DNA of 64,000 nucleotides from Gaiella sp. (GTDB lineage: Bacteria > Actinomycetota > Thermoleophilia > Gaiellales > Gaiellaceae): NCBI GenBank assembly GCA_027493885.1, contig JAOSJZ010000001.1, forward strand, positions 930,001-994,000. The letters are read 5' to 3'. Positions 43,957-53,813 of the stretch are shown here, in pieces. The first letter of the stretch is position 1. Each line of letters starts with the position of its first letter. Made by a program: the position numbers and the translations under genes. The notes under the pieces were generated by a model. It saw nothing but the letters and a program-made list of their open reading frames with translations. It was not told where the DNA came from and did no database searches.

Positions 43957-45718
43957 TTCGTCTCCGCGAGCTGACGAGCCAGCACCGCGGACTCCCGAAC
44001 GAGCGCGTCGAGATCACCCGTGAAGCCGCCGTGAGACCCCTTGTTCGCCGCCTGGAACGCGTCCGCCTTCGAACGGCCGTACTCGGAGTTGATCCGCGCG
44101 AGAACGTCGCCGCCGCGACTCGGATCGTCGAAGAGGGCGAGTGCCGCGTATCCGGTGAGCCGCGTGACCGACCGCAACGCGTCCTCGACCTCGTCGTGTG
44201 GCTCGCCCCTTCCGATCCTGCGACGGCGCGTTGTCTCGACGCACGCCGCCTCGATCGCGAGCCGGCAGAAACCGGGGACGACGCGCCCCGCGACATCGGG
44301 CGGAAGGTCTTCCGTCCGAACCAGCGATCTCGCATCCTGGATGTGCCGCTCGATCGGCGTGAGCGCCGGCCGAAGCTCGACCTCCGACCCCTCGCGACGC
44401 GAGACCTCGATGATCCTGGCCTCGATCCCGAGACGACGGACCGCCTCGGGTAGCCGGTCGTCGTGCGTGAAGACGACCACCTGACGGGTCGTTGCAGCCT
44501 CTTCGAGGACACGAGCGAGCCCGTCGACCTTCGCCGGGTCCATGGACTGCACCGGGTCGTCGACGACGACGAAGTGGAACGGGCTCTCCTCGAGAGTCGC
44601 GCGCGGGAAGAACAGGCTCAACGCCAGTGCGTGCAGCTCGCCCTGGCTCATGACGCCGAGCGCCGCTCCCGGAACTCCGTCGACGGTGACGTCGAGCGTG
44701 ACCTTCCGGGCCGAGCCCGATCCCTTCAGCTCGATACGACCGAGCTCGACGTTGCTTCGCTGACGGAGTGTCTTCCAGATGGCCATCGACCGGTCCGCGA
44801 TCGGCGCAAAGCGGTCGTTCCGAATCTCCCCACCCGCATCCTTCACCCAGGCTTCGGCCTTCGACAGGTCGTCGGTCCGGGCCGCAGCCGTGAACGCCGG
44901 CCGGGCCTGCGCCACCCATGCCGCGAGCGTCGAAGCAATCGGCCGCCATGCGTCCTCGCGCGCGGCGACCGCACGCTCGCCCTCGGCCACGAGGTTCTCG
45001 AGGGCCGTCACGACGGCCCCGATCGAAGCCTCCAGCCCAGAGGCGAGTCGAGCAGGATCCGTCTCGTCTCTCAACGCGACCCAGGGTCGCCAAGCCGCGA
45101 TGACCGGTTCGACGTCGAGCAAGCCGCGGGCGTCCTGAACGGCAGCCGGTACGTCGTCCGGCAAGCCCTGCGCGGTCTTCAGCTCCGACTGGAGCCGCCT
45201 CCGCTCGCGCTGAGCGATCTGCGCAATCCGTCGCTGTTCGTCGACCTGCTCGCGAGCCCGAACCTGCCAGTCGCCGCCGACCGTTCCTTCGCTCCCGCAC
45301 ACGGGACAGTCGTCACTGGGGTGGTCGGCTAGGTAGGTCAGCAGACCGCCGATCGTTTGGCCCACCGCGGATTGTCTCCGGTGAGCAGCACCTCCATCGC
45401 CTCGGCGAAGCTCGACTTTCCCGACCCGTTGCGCCCGATCACGAGCGTCAAACCCGGCCCGGGCACGAGCTCCAAGCACGCCCGCTCGCCGATGCCGCGG
45501 AACCCCTCGACCTCGAGCGTCGTGATGTAGGCACCGACCGGTTCGGAAGAAGGACGAGTGTCGGTCGCCGTATAGCTTTCCGTAATTCCGAGTTGGAGCA
45601 GCTGCTCGACGGCGGTCTCTGCGTCGAACGACCCCCGCACCAGCTCAGCTATCCACCCCGGAAGCGCGGATCGCGCGAGCCGTGTCTCGACAACACCGAT
45701 CAATCCGTCGACGCCCAA
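43953..45718 (-). CDS. SMC/RecF-like AAA ATPase with coiled-coil deletion and frame break
   Basis: The TTG at 45718 (after GAGGAGGT) begins LGVDGLIGVVETRLARSALP. The ATP-binding head has Walker A VIGRNGSGKSSFAEAMEVL, preceded by ITTLEVEGFRGIG. The frame then breaks at WAKRSAV. A new frame resumes at once with IGGLLTYLADHPSDDCPVCGS and leads to the second head (MSQGELHALALSLFFPRA, VVVDDPVQSMDPAKVD, VFTHDDRL). Related proteins carry hundreds of coiled-coil residues between these points, which are missing here. The gene is either damaged or a very short variant. It leads the HEPN-like and zinc-ribbon genes. Confidence 0.7.
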
Positions 45719-45858
45719 ACGACACCTCCTCGAGTGTTGAAGGGAAGCCTGACGACGTCTCTCCGATCGCGGGCTGGCCTTACGGCTGGACCCGATATCC
45801 CGGACGTACGGGCGGCTGAACGGGCGCAGACGTTTCAGGCATCTTCGGGCCGGCCTCG

Positions 45859-47676
45859 CTAGTCGTCGATTTCGACAACAAGTCGTCCGCTCGACGCCGC
45901 CGCAGCCCGCAGGTCGTCCACCAGCGGATGCTTCTCGTCTGCAAAGACAAAGAGCCTCTCGGTCGCGCGGGTCATGCCCACGTAGATCGTGCGCCGCAGC
46001 TCCTCGAGATCCTGCGTCCCGCGGGGAGTGCAGCAGAGGATCACAGTTGGGAACTCGAGGCCCTTGGCGCTGTAGACGGTCGAGAGAATGACCTGCGAGT
46101 CCGCCTCGGCGACCTTGTCCCTCTTCCACTTCTCTTGCGGGTCGGTCACGAAGTAGTGCTCGATTCGCGCGGCACGGAGACGACGCTCGAGCTCGATAGC
46201 CTGCCACCCACCGATCGTGAGTGCACCGATCGACTTGGGAGGTGAGTCTTCCTCGGAGGCATTGGCCAGCTCCCGGAACGCGAGGTCGATCAGCTCCTCC
46301 GTCTCACCTATCACGACGGTCGGCAAGGGTCCGGAGCGAAGCGCGGCCTCAGGCGGCACGATGACCGCCTCGTCATCCAGGTCGAGCGACGCCTCATCGA
46401 CGCCCTGGGGCACGAGGAAACGATGGGCCAGCTCGAGGATCTCGCGCGTGTTTCGGTAGTTCCGACGCAGGACTCGAGTACGGCGACCCTGAGCTTGGAT
46501 CCCCGCAGCTTTCCAGGTGAACGATCGGCGGTAGACGTTCTGCGCGGCGTCGGCGACGACGAGAACATCGTCGAATCGCTGGTCGGCGAGTGCGACGACG
46601 AACCGAAGCGCGTTCGGCCCGAGGTCCTGCGCCTCGTCTAGGAGAACCGCTCGATACCGAGGAAGTGCACCGCGGTCGAGTGCCTCGACACCCGCAGCCG
46701 CGCGCTCTTCGCCGCTGTCGTCCGCAAAGCCCGGATCGTCCAGCCCCGCCGCCCTGATGGCCCTCCCGATCAGGACATGGACCGGAGCAACTTCGACGTT
46801 CTCGTAGTCCGTGAGTAGTGCCTCGAGCTCGCTCGCGAGAGATCGGTTGTAACAGGCGAGGAGAAACCGCTGGTCCGGATGCATCTCCGCGAGTAGGCGA
46901 GCACGGTAGACGAGGATCAACGTCTTCCCGCTGCCGGCGACGCCGCGGATCACGCGATGGCCGTGACCAATGCTCTTTGCCAGGACTTCCTGCTGCTGGT
47001 CCATCACCCTGACGAGCTCGTCGCCTTCGGGCGGCCGGAAGATCGCGAGCTGACCGTCGTCTTCAGGTCGGTCGATGACGAGGTCGGGCTGGACAAGACC
47101 GCGAACGACGTCGACCAATGGCCCCTCGATCGGTGTCCCGGCTCCGAGGACGCGTGCGAACCAGCGATCGAGGGCGGCTCCGTCGGCTCCGCGCGCAGCG
47201 TCGACCTCCGACCGGAAGAGACAACGGCCTACGTCGAGTCCCGTCGCCGCCAGACCTCTCTCCAGCGCATCCTGCTGCTCGAGCGACGGGAAGAGTGCCG
47301 CCGACGCGACAGGCAGCTGAACATCAGCCAGTCTGGGCTCAGCAGCGATTCGAGCCCGTAGGGTCTCGGCGTAGACCTCCGCTCGCACCAGCGGCTGATC
47401 CGCCTCGACCTCCTCGCCGTCAAGCTCGATTCGGAGCTTGCCGCGCACGACGCCGAGCAGCTTGCTGGCGCGGACGTCGAGCACCTCGATGACTGCGAGT
47501 CCGTTGTCGGGCAACAGGACGATGAAATGCGGCTTGGTGCCGTCCGCGTCGAAGAGAGGCTCGTACCACACGATCGCGCCGTCGTCCAGGCCGAGCTTGA
47601 GCGCCGTCGCAACACGGCGGTGCGTTGACGGAACGCCTTGCTGCGAGCGAATGCTGTCGGGGATCAGATGTGCCAC
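45859..47676 (-). CDS. NERD-domain UvrD-like helicase
   Basis: The 605-residue protein has an N-terminal NERD nuclease-related domain (HFIVLLPDNGLAVIEVLDVRAS with the conserved IEV). A UvrD/Rep-type SF1 helicase follows (Walker A GVAGSGKTLILVY, Walker B LLDEAQDLG, VYSAKGLEFPTVIL, YVGMTRATERL). It probably unwinds and cuts DNA in restriction or repair. The ATG at 47676 is 67 bases after the SF1 helicase-PLD gene. It belongs to the minus-strand island. Confidence 0.85.
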   Translation of the reverse strand: MAHLIPDSIRSQQGVPSTHRRVATALKLGLDDGAIVWYEPLFDADGTKPHFIVLLPDNGLAVIEVLDVRASKLLGVVRGKLRIELDGEEVEADQPLVRAEVYAETLRARIAAEPRLADVQLPVASAALFPSLEQQDALERGLAATGLDVGRCLFRSEVDAARGADGAALDRWFARVLGAGTPIEGPLVDVVRGLVQPDLVIDRPEDDGQLAIFRPPEGDELVRVMDQQQEVLAKSIGHGHRVIRGVAGSGKTLILVYRARLLAEMHPDQRFLLACYNRSLASELEALLTDYENVEVAPVHVLIGRAIRAAGLDDPGFADDSGEERAAAGVEALDRGALPRYRAVLLDEAQDLGPNALRFVVALADQRFDDVLVVADAAQNVYRRSFTWKAAGIQAQGRRTRVLRRNYRNTREILELAHRFLVPQGVDEASLDLDDEAVIVPPEAALRSGPLPTVVIGETEELIDLAFRELANASEEDSPPKSIGALTIGGWQAIELERRLRAARIEHYFVTDPQEKWKRDKVAEADSQVILSTVYSAKGLEFPTVILCCTPRGTQDLEELRRTIYVGMTRATERLFVFADEKHPLVDDLRAAAASSGRLVVEIDD

Positions 47677-47742
47677 TGGCGGCGCGAAGGATAGGGACGT
47701 CGGGCGCTGGCCTTCCTGTAGACGGACGGATAGCGAACGAGC

Positions 47743-50101
47743 TCAAGCGGAGATCATTCGGCGCCTCGTTGCCTCCGACTCGCCGCCGACAGTCAGTGCG
47801 CGGAGAGCTCCAACGAGAGACAGCCCCCGGACGACCGCGACCGGAGAGCCCGGCCGACCGCCGACGAACGACACGCGGTCGTCGACGTGCGCGAAGAAGC
47901 CCGGCTGAGCGAGCAGCCCTATCGATGCGTCGGTGGCCTCCAGATCCCGGATCACCACGCGCTGACGCATGCTGACCCTCACTCGGCGGGTTGCGTGGAC
48001 GAGCGCCGAGACAAGGTCGTCGTCGACCCCCAGCCGTCCGGCGCGTTCACCCAAACCTCCTTGTGCGCGCGGGTGATCTCTGCGGAGAGGAGGCTCACCA
48101 CGTCGGATCGAGAGTCGAGCCAGGTAATGGTCCCTCCTTCGAATGCCAGAGCCACGTCTCCGGCATCGGGTGCCACCTCGGTCCCATGCTCCCGACACAG
48201 ATCGATCGCCCTTCGCAGTGGAGCCGAAGGCCCCAGCCGACTCTCCGCAAACCCGACGTCGGCAACGAGGACTGCACGACCGCGAGCCCGCGAGAGGCCG
48301 ACGTTCAAGAGTCGTAGGGCGAGATCTACGTCTCCCCCGTCAGCCGGCTCGGCCCGTCGCTCGGCAGAGCATCGGGCACGTCGAAGAAAGCGACGTCCCG
48401 CTCCGAGCCCTGAAAGCGGTGGATCGTCGCAGCGGCGGCGTCGAGACCGAGATCGCGAACGCCGGCGGCCAGGATGCGAGCTTGGGCCCGGTAGGGGGTC
48501 ACCAGCGACATCGATCCGCCCGAGACGCTCGCCATCGACAGGCACAGGAGCGCATGCACCGCGTTGAAGCGCGAGAAGGATCCGGCGCCAGGTTCCGTCT
48601 GGCAGGCCGAGAGAATCCCCGTCGTGTCTACGAGAACCAGCGATTGTCCCGGCCACGGTTCCTTCCCGGCGATGGTGGCCGCACGCGACGCAGCATCCGG
48701 ATCGGTCCGCAGGCGTCCCCCGTATGCGAACGCACCGATCGCGTCCCCGATCGGCCGCGCCATGCGGTACTGCGTGTCGAGCAATGTCACGCGATCGTCG
48801 GCCTCGCCGCTATCGATCCGCTCCCGGACGCCCGCGACGTCGAATGCGTCGCGGCCGAGCCAGCGATGGGCGAGTTCAGTCCGAGACACGTAGACGGGCG
48901 GAAGCTGGCGGAAGTCACCGAGCACGACGAGGCGAGTGCGCGCGCGGGCCGCCGCCGCGAGGACCCACGGGAAGGACACCATGCTCGCCTCGTCCACGAC
49001 GACGGCGTCGAACGACGAGCTCCAGACGAGATCCGAGAGCACGAGACGCGAGAGCGTCGCACACACCACGCTCGCCTCGAGGACGACACGCTCGCTCTCC
49101 TCCTCGTATCGCTGCAACACCCTGCGGAGCTGCTCTCGCACACGACGAAGCTCCGCGGCGGCGAGGTCTCGCGCGGTCCGATCGGTCGACGACCGCAGTC
49201 GGGCGTGTAAGGCCGTCCGTTCGCGTTCGAGCCGCTGCCGGTCTCGCACCATCGCCGGGGCACGTTGCGCGACCGCCCCTTCGACGAGGATCTCGGTCCG
49301 GTCGAGCGCATCTGGATGCCTTGGCGCACCGACACGGACGATCCGCCCCGCGAGGAGCTCGTCGGGAGGCGCGATTGCGTCCGCGACCCTCATCGCGGCA
49401 ACGTCGACCGCGACGTTGGCGTGGGCGAGTACGAGGACGCGCTCGTCCTGCTCGACGAGCATGCGGACGATCTGCGCGAGGCATGCCGTCTTGCCCGTGC
49501 CGGGCGGGCCCCAGACGAAATGAAGGTCGCTGCCGGCAACCCGCGCCATCGCGAGTCGTTGCGCGTCGTTCGGCACGAGCCGGAGGTCGTCGAGCTGCTC
49601 TAGCTCGGTCGCCGCATGTTCGGCCGCTCCGAAATCCACCCCGACACGAGCGTTTTCGGGGTTCTCCAGTATTCCTGCGACGCCACCTTCGAGCCCCTGC
49701 CGGCCGGCTGCGAGCTCCGTCAACCGCTCTCTCAACCGATCGAGGATGTAGGCAGGCTCGGTCGTGACGACCGCCGACCGTATCTCCCGTTCAGGGGGAT
49801 CCGTCACGTGGACGAGAACCCCGAAGTCGTCGACGGCGACGAGCGTTCCGCGGAATCGGTCGTCGCCCACGCGAAGAGTCAGCCGCGTCTCGGGCTGCAG
49901 GGGGAGCTCTGCGTCCGTGGAGAAGGCGTAGAGGTCGCCGCCTAGCCCTCGATGGACAATCTCGCCGTTCGTGACCTCGAACCGCTTCGAGGGGTCGCGT
50001 TCGAGGGCGTCGACTTCATCTCCGATCGCCCGAATCATCTCCGCGAACGACGAAGGGCCCCGCCCCCGGTCGGCGCGCTGGGCGACGAGCTCGTCGCTCA
50101 C
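47743..50101 (-). CDS. SF1 helicase with C-terminal PLD-like nuclease domain (two frameshifts)
   Basis: Corrected length is about 786 residues. The helicase has Walker A GPPGTGKTACLAQIV, Walker B VVVDEASMVSFPW, VVLGDFRQLPPVYV and a motif VI (NVGLSRARGRAVLVAD). After it comes a phospholipase D-like domain (EITRAHKEVWVNAPDGW, DLVSALVHATRRVRVSMRQ). Two frame breaks lie in C runs at 48334-48338 and 48027-48031. Adding one base at each gives one continuous protein, so sequencing error is likely. It is 20 bases after the Res gene on the same strand, so it is probably part of the restriction operon. Confidence 0.8.
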
Positions 50102-50120
50102 GTTCCAGCGACCAGCTCGG

Positions 50121-53100
50121 TCACGTCGCTGCGAGCTCGCTCGCGATCACCGCACCGACCTCGGCCATGTCGTGCACGACGAGGTAGCGCCACTTCCCGT
50201 GCTGCCCGTCGGCGTTGACCGCGTCGACCCACCGGCGCGCGGCCTGGGCTTTGACGTCCTCGAGCGGGTCGTGGCCCTTCGTCTCGAGGATCAGGTGCAG
50301 GCCGTTCACGAGACGGACGATGAAGTCGGGGATGTACTCGTGCGACTCGCCGTTCCAGAGGTACGGGATGCCGAAGCCGAGGCCCTGGTTCTTGACGAAC
50401 GCGACCACGCCGGGAGACGTGTCGATGTAGTACGCGGCCGACTGCTCCCATTTCTTCGTGTCGGCGACCACGTAGTTGACGTGTGACTTCGCGACCTCGG
50501 CGACGGGCTTGGCCGTCCAGAAGTCGACGTCCGCGGTCGTTCCCGGTCCGCGGCCCGTCTCGTAGCGCGGGATCTCGGGTGCCTCGCCCTGCGCCGCGTC
50601 AGGGCGGATCTCCGAGACGAGGCTCTCGACCGCCCAGCCGAAGTACGGCGCGAGAAAGACGTCGGCCTGCTCGGCGCCGCCTTTCAACACGACGCGGTCG
50701 CGTACGAAGCGCTGCACGATGTCGAGCATCTGCGGGAACAGCACGTGCGGCGGCGCCTCGCAGGTCGGCTGCTCCGAGTAGTGACGCACGAGCCACCCGG
50801 CGAGATCGAACTCGTGCTGCTGGAGCCGGACGTCCTTCCGCCACGACGCGAGCCCGACCTTCTCGAGCGCACCCGGGCCGTTGAGCGTCGGCCTCCCGTC
50901 GTTCGCGGGGAGGTACGCCTTCATCGTCGCCTCGTCGGGGATCACGGTCGGATCGACGACGACCGGCGCGATCGCCTCCCAGTTCACCGCAACCCGATTG
51001 CGGATCGCCTGCTGGTACCCCTCGACACGCGGGAACGTCATCTCGTACTGCGCCCGCTCCTCGAGCGCCTGGACGTGCCACTGCTTCGGCTTCGGCGGCG
51101 GCGGCGTGCCCGACTGCTTGAACGGCACGACCTCGAAGGGCACGCCCAGCACCTTCGCGACCTCCTCGGAGAGCTTGCCGTCCTCTCCCACCTCGTAGCT
51201 CTGCCGTCGGAGCCCGCGCCCGACCACCTGCTCGCAGAGGAGCTGCGACATGAACGGCCGCAGCCCGACGATGTGGGTCACCGTGTTGCAGTCCCACCCC
51301 TCCGTCAGCATCCCCACCGACACGATGCAGCGGACGTCCCGGCCCGGAGGATGAGCCGGTCGGTCGAGCTTCGCGGCCAACGCCTCGAAGCCCTCGGGAT
51401 AGAGCGGCCGCCCCAGCGGGTCGCGCGGCCAATCGGTCTTGCCGACCGTGTCGAGCGTGTGGCGCATCCACGCGTTCTCGTCCGCCTTTGCCCCGCTTCC
51501 CTCGGACTCCTCGACGACCTTCGAGTCGACGCGGATCGTGTTCGACTCGCCGTCGTGGTTGCGCAGCTGGGGCAGTGCGGCTGCCGGCACGCCCTCGGGC
51601 GTCACGTCTTCGGCGAGCCATTCGTAGACGACCTTGGCGAGCCGGGTGTTCTTGCAGACGAGGATGAAGACCGGCGGTCGCGACTCGCCCGCAGCGCTCC
51701 ACTCGCCGGCCATCTGATCCCGCAGCGAGCCGAGCACGGCGATCGGGATCTGCGCGTGCTTGAGCACCGCCTCCGGTTTCGGGTTGCCGCGCCGCCCGCC
51801 GCGCTCGGCCGGCGTCAGCTTCCGCACGATCGAGCGCCACAGGTTGAACCACTGCGCCCGCTCTTCCCCCGTGCCGTCCTTCACGGCCATCTGCGGGATC
51901 TTCACGAGGCCCGACTCGATCGCGTCCGTCAGCCCGAAGTCCGAGACGACCCAGGGGAAGATGCGATTCGTGTCGCCTCCGGCGCGCGAGAGATAGAACG
52001 GCGTCGCCGAGAGGTCGACGCAGACGTTGATCCGGCGCTGCGCGTGGATCCGGTCGAGCCCGTCGACCCACACCGTCGCCTCCTGGACGAACTCCTCGAT
52101 CGCGTCCTCGTCGAGCGCCTCCGCGTCGTCCGTCGCCTCGTCTTCGGGCGCCTCCTGGACGATCCGGTACGCGTGGTGCGCCTCGTCGTTCAGGACCAGG
52201 ATGTTTTCCTTGCCGCCCACCTCGCGCCCGAGCAGTCGCCGGATCAGCGCCGTGTCGCTCTCGACGTAGCGCGTCTCCTCCACGACGACCTCGGCCTTCG
52301 TAGGGCGCTTGTCCTCGACGATCCGCATCAGCCCCTGGTCAACCGCCATCCGAAGCGCCTGCTCGGTCAGCACGCGGCGCCCGCGACCCGAGGTCGTCTG
52401 CGGACCGAGCTTGATCGTCGCGCGGAAGACCTCCTGCACCCCCCGCTTCTGCACCTTCGCGCCGGCGCTCATCCCCTTGCGCTCGAACTCGTGCCAGTTC
52501 TTCACGAGCACCCGACCCTGCCGAAGCTGCGGCAGCAGGTGCCGCGGCACGAGGTCGCGAGTCGCGTAGATCGACGCGTCGCCGAGGTTCGGGTCGAGCT
52601 CCTGCAAACGGTTCCGGATCGTCACGTTCGGGCAGACGACGAGCACCACGTCCGAGAAGCGTGCGTCGCCTTTCGCCTGCACCTTGTTGAGGATCGACCA
52701 AGCGGCCAGCATCCCCATCACGGTCGTCTTGCCCGAGCCGGTTGCCATCTTCGCGGCGACGCGGCGAAAGCTCCCACCCGGCTCGGGCGGTACCTCGATC
52801 CCTTGCAGCAGGTCGCTCCGCGCCTCTGTCAGGAAGACGATCGTCTCGGCCGCCTCCAGCTGCGCGAAGAAGAGCGGCTGCCTGCGCCCCTCGCGACGCC
52901 ACCACTCGAGCACCTCGAGCGTCGTCCGCGTCACGCCCGGGTACCCGGCGTCCCGCCACCCGGCGAGCCGCTCGCGAATCAGGTTGACGTGATCGAGCGG
53001 CTGCCACGACCCGCGCGTGAACCCCTCCTCCGGCTCCGGCGCCTTCGGGTCGCGATACCAGTAGCCCGCCGGGCGCCGACCGGCGCGGCGCTCGGGCGAC

Positions 53101-53183
53101 ACGCGCTCCTCGATCCACCAGTGCTCCGCCGGCTCGGCGAACGGCGAGCAGAGGATCGGGGTGTCGACCTCGACCGAGCTCAC
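50121..53183 (-). CDS. Type III-like restriction endonuclease Res subunit (BPTD_3080-type)
   Basis: This 1020-residue DEAD/DEAH restriction helicase has Walker A AAKMATGSGKTTVMGML, Walker B ILVLNDEAHHAYRI and later helicase motifs (CIVSVGMLTEGWDCNTVTHI and CEQVVGRGLRR). The C-terminal PD-(D/E)XK nuclease has YIPDFIVRLVNGLHLILETKG, with the PD...ExK residues. It cuts unmethylated DNA together with the modification subunit. The GTG at 53183 (VSSVEVDTPILCSPFAEPAE) is the first start with conserved sequence. The Mod and DUF262 genes lie upstream on the same strand, separated by a small plus-strand pair. Confidence 0.88.
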   Translation of the reverse strand: MSSVEVDTPILCSPFAEPAEHWWIEERVSPERRAGRRPAGYWYRDPKAPEPEEGFTRGSWQPLDHVNLIRERLAGWRDAGYPGVTRTTLEVLEWWRREGRRQPLFFAQLEAAETIVFLTEARSDLLQGIEVPPEPGGSFRRVAAKMATGSGKTTVMGMLAAWSILNKVQAKGDARFSDVVLVVCPNVTIRNRLQELDPNLGDASIYATRDLVPRHLLPQLRQGRVLVKNWHEFERKGMSAGAKVQKRGVQEVFRATIKLGPQTTSGRGRRVLTEQALRMAVDQGLMRIVEDKRPTKAEVVVEETRYVESDTALIRRLLGREVGGKENILVLNDEAHHAYRIVQEAPEDEATDDAEALDEDAIEEFVQEATVWVDGLDRIHAQRRINVCVDLSATPFYLSRAGGDTNRIFPWVVSDFGLTDAIESGLVKIPQMAVKDGTGEERAQWFNLWRSIVRKLTPAERGGRRGNPKPEAVLKHAQIPIAVLGSLRDQMAGEWSAAGESRPPVFILVCKNTRLAKVVYEWLAEDVTPEGVPAAALPQLRNHDGESNTIRVDSKVVEESEGSGAKADENAWMRHTLDTVGKTDWPRDPLGRPLYPEGFEALAAKLDRPAHPPGRDVRCIVSVGMLTEGWDCNTVTHIVGLRPFMSQLLCEQVVGRGLRRQSYEVGEDGKLSEEVAKVLGVPFEVVPFKQSGTPPPPKPKQWHVQALEERAQYEMTFPRVEGYQQAIRNRVAVNWEAIAPVVVDPTVIPDEATMKAYLPANDGRPTLNGPGALEKVGLASWRKDVRLQQHEFDLAGWLVRHYSEQPTCEAPPHVLFPQMLDIVQRFVRDRVVLKGGAEQADVFLAPYFGWAVESLVSEIRPDAAQGEAPEIPRYETGRGPGTTADVDFWTAKPVAEVAKSHVNYVVADTKKWEQSAAYYIDTSPGVVAFVKNQGLGFGIPYLWNGESHEYIPDFIVRLVNGLHLILETKGHDPLEDVKAQAARRWVDAVNADGQHGKWRYLVVHDMAEVGAVIASELAAT

Positions 53184-53239
53184 GGACCTGTCCGAAAGAG
53201 CGAATAGACGGACGGTCGGAGCGCAGCGAGGATCGAGGA

Positions 53240-53515
53240 ATGTGGGAGGTGCCGGATCCGGACGGCCGGACGGTCGTGCTTGCCTTCGGCCGCTGGCGTC
53301 ACATCGTCGAGAAGCACGCCACGCTTCGACGACGAAGAGCAGAGGTGCTCCTCGCCGTCTCCGACCCCGAGGATCGCATCCCCGGTCGTAGGCCGAGCGA
53401 AGAGTTCTTCTATGGGCGTGCCACCCCACCCGAGCGGTGGATCAAGGTCGTCGTACACTTCGAGGGAAGTCGCGGTCACATCGTCACCGCGTTCCCACGG
53501 AGGTGGATCCCGTGA
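53240..53515 (+). CDS. Putative nuclease-type toxin, copy 1 (paired with DUF2283)
   Basis: The 91-residue protein WEVPDPDGRTVVLAFGRWRH to VVVHFEGSRGHIVTAFPRR resembles small barnase/RelE/EndoU-like toxin folds (the HIVEKHATLRRR and VVVHF...TAFPRR pattern), sometimes labelled DUF4258-like. Its stop overlaps the GTG of the DUF2283 gene, the usual order toxin then antitoxin. A related copy is at 58605. The activity is inferred. Confidence 0.6.
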   Translation: MWEVPDPDGRTVVLAFGRWRHIVEKHATLRRRRAEVLLAVSDPEDRIPGRRPSEEFFYGRATPPERWIKVVVHFEGSRGHIVTAFPRRWIP

Positions 53516-53805
53516 TCGAGACGATTCCAGGGGTGACCACGATCGGGGGCATCGCCTTCGACGACGTGACGTACGATCGCGAGGCCGACGTCCTGTATCT
53601 CTGGGCCGGGAAGCCGCGACGTCCCGCGTTCGACGACGCCTCCCCCGAGGGGCACTACCTCCAGTTCGGCAAGAACGGCGCGCTGATCGCCGTGACGATC
53701 GTGAATGCTCGCTGGCTCGACGAGAAGGAGGGCAAGATCGTCGTGACCCTCCCCGACGGGAGCCGGCTCGAGAGCGCCAACCTCGGCGCCGTTCTCGCTG
53801 CCTAG
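53512..53805 (+). CDS. DUF2283 protein, copy 1 (putative antitoxin)
   Basis: The 97-residue protein fits DUF2283: VTYDREADVLYLWAG, GHYLQFGKNGALIAVTIVNARW and a short C-terminus. The family is usually the antitoxin-like partner of small toxins. The GTG at 53512 overlaps the toxin stop as GTGA. It lies between the Mod and Res genes of the restriction system, convergent with Mod. Confidence 0.75.
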   Translation: MIETIPGVTTIGGIAFDDVTYDREADVLYLWAGKPRRPAFDDASPEGHYLQFGKNGALIAVTIVNARWLDEKEGKIVVTLPDGSRLESANLGAVLAA

Positions 53806-53813
53806 CCAGAGCG

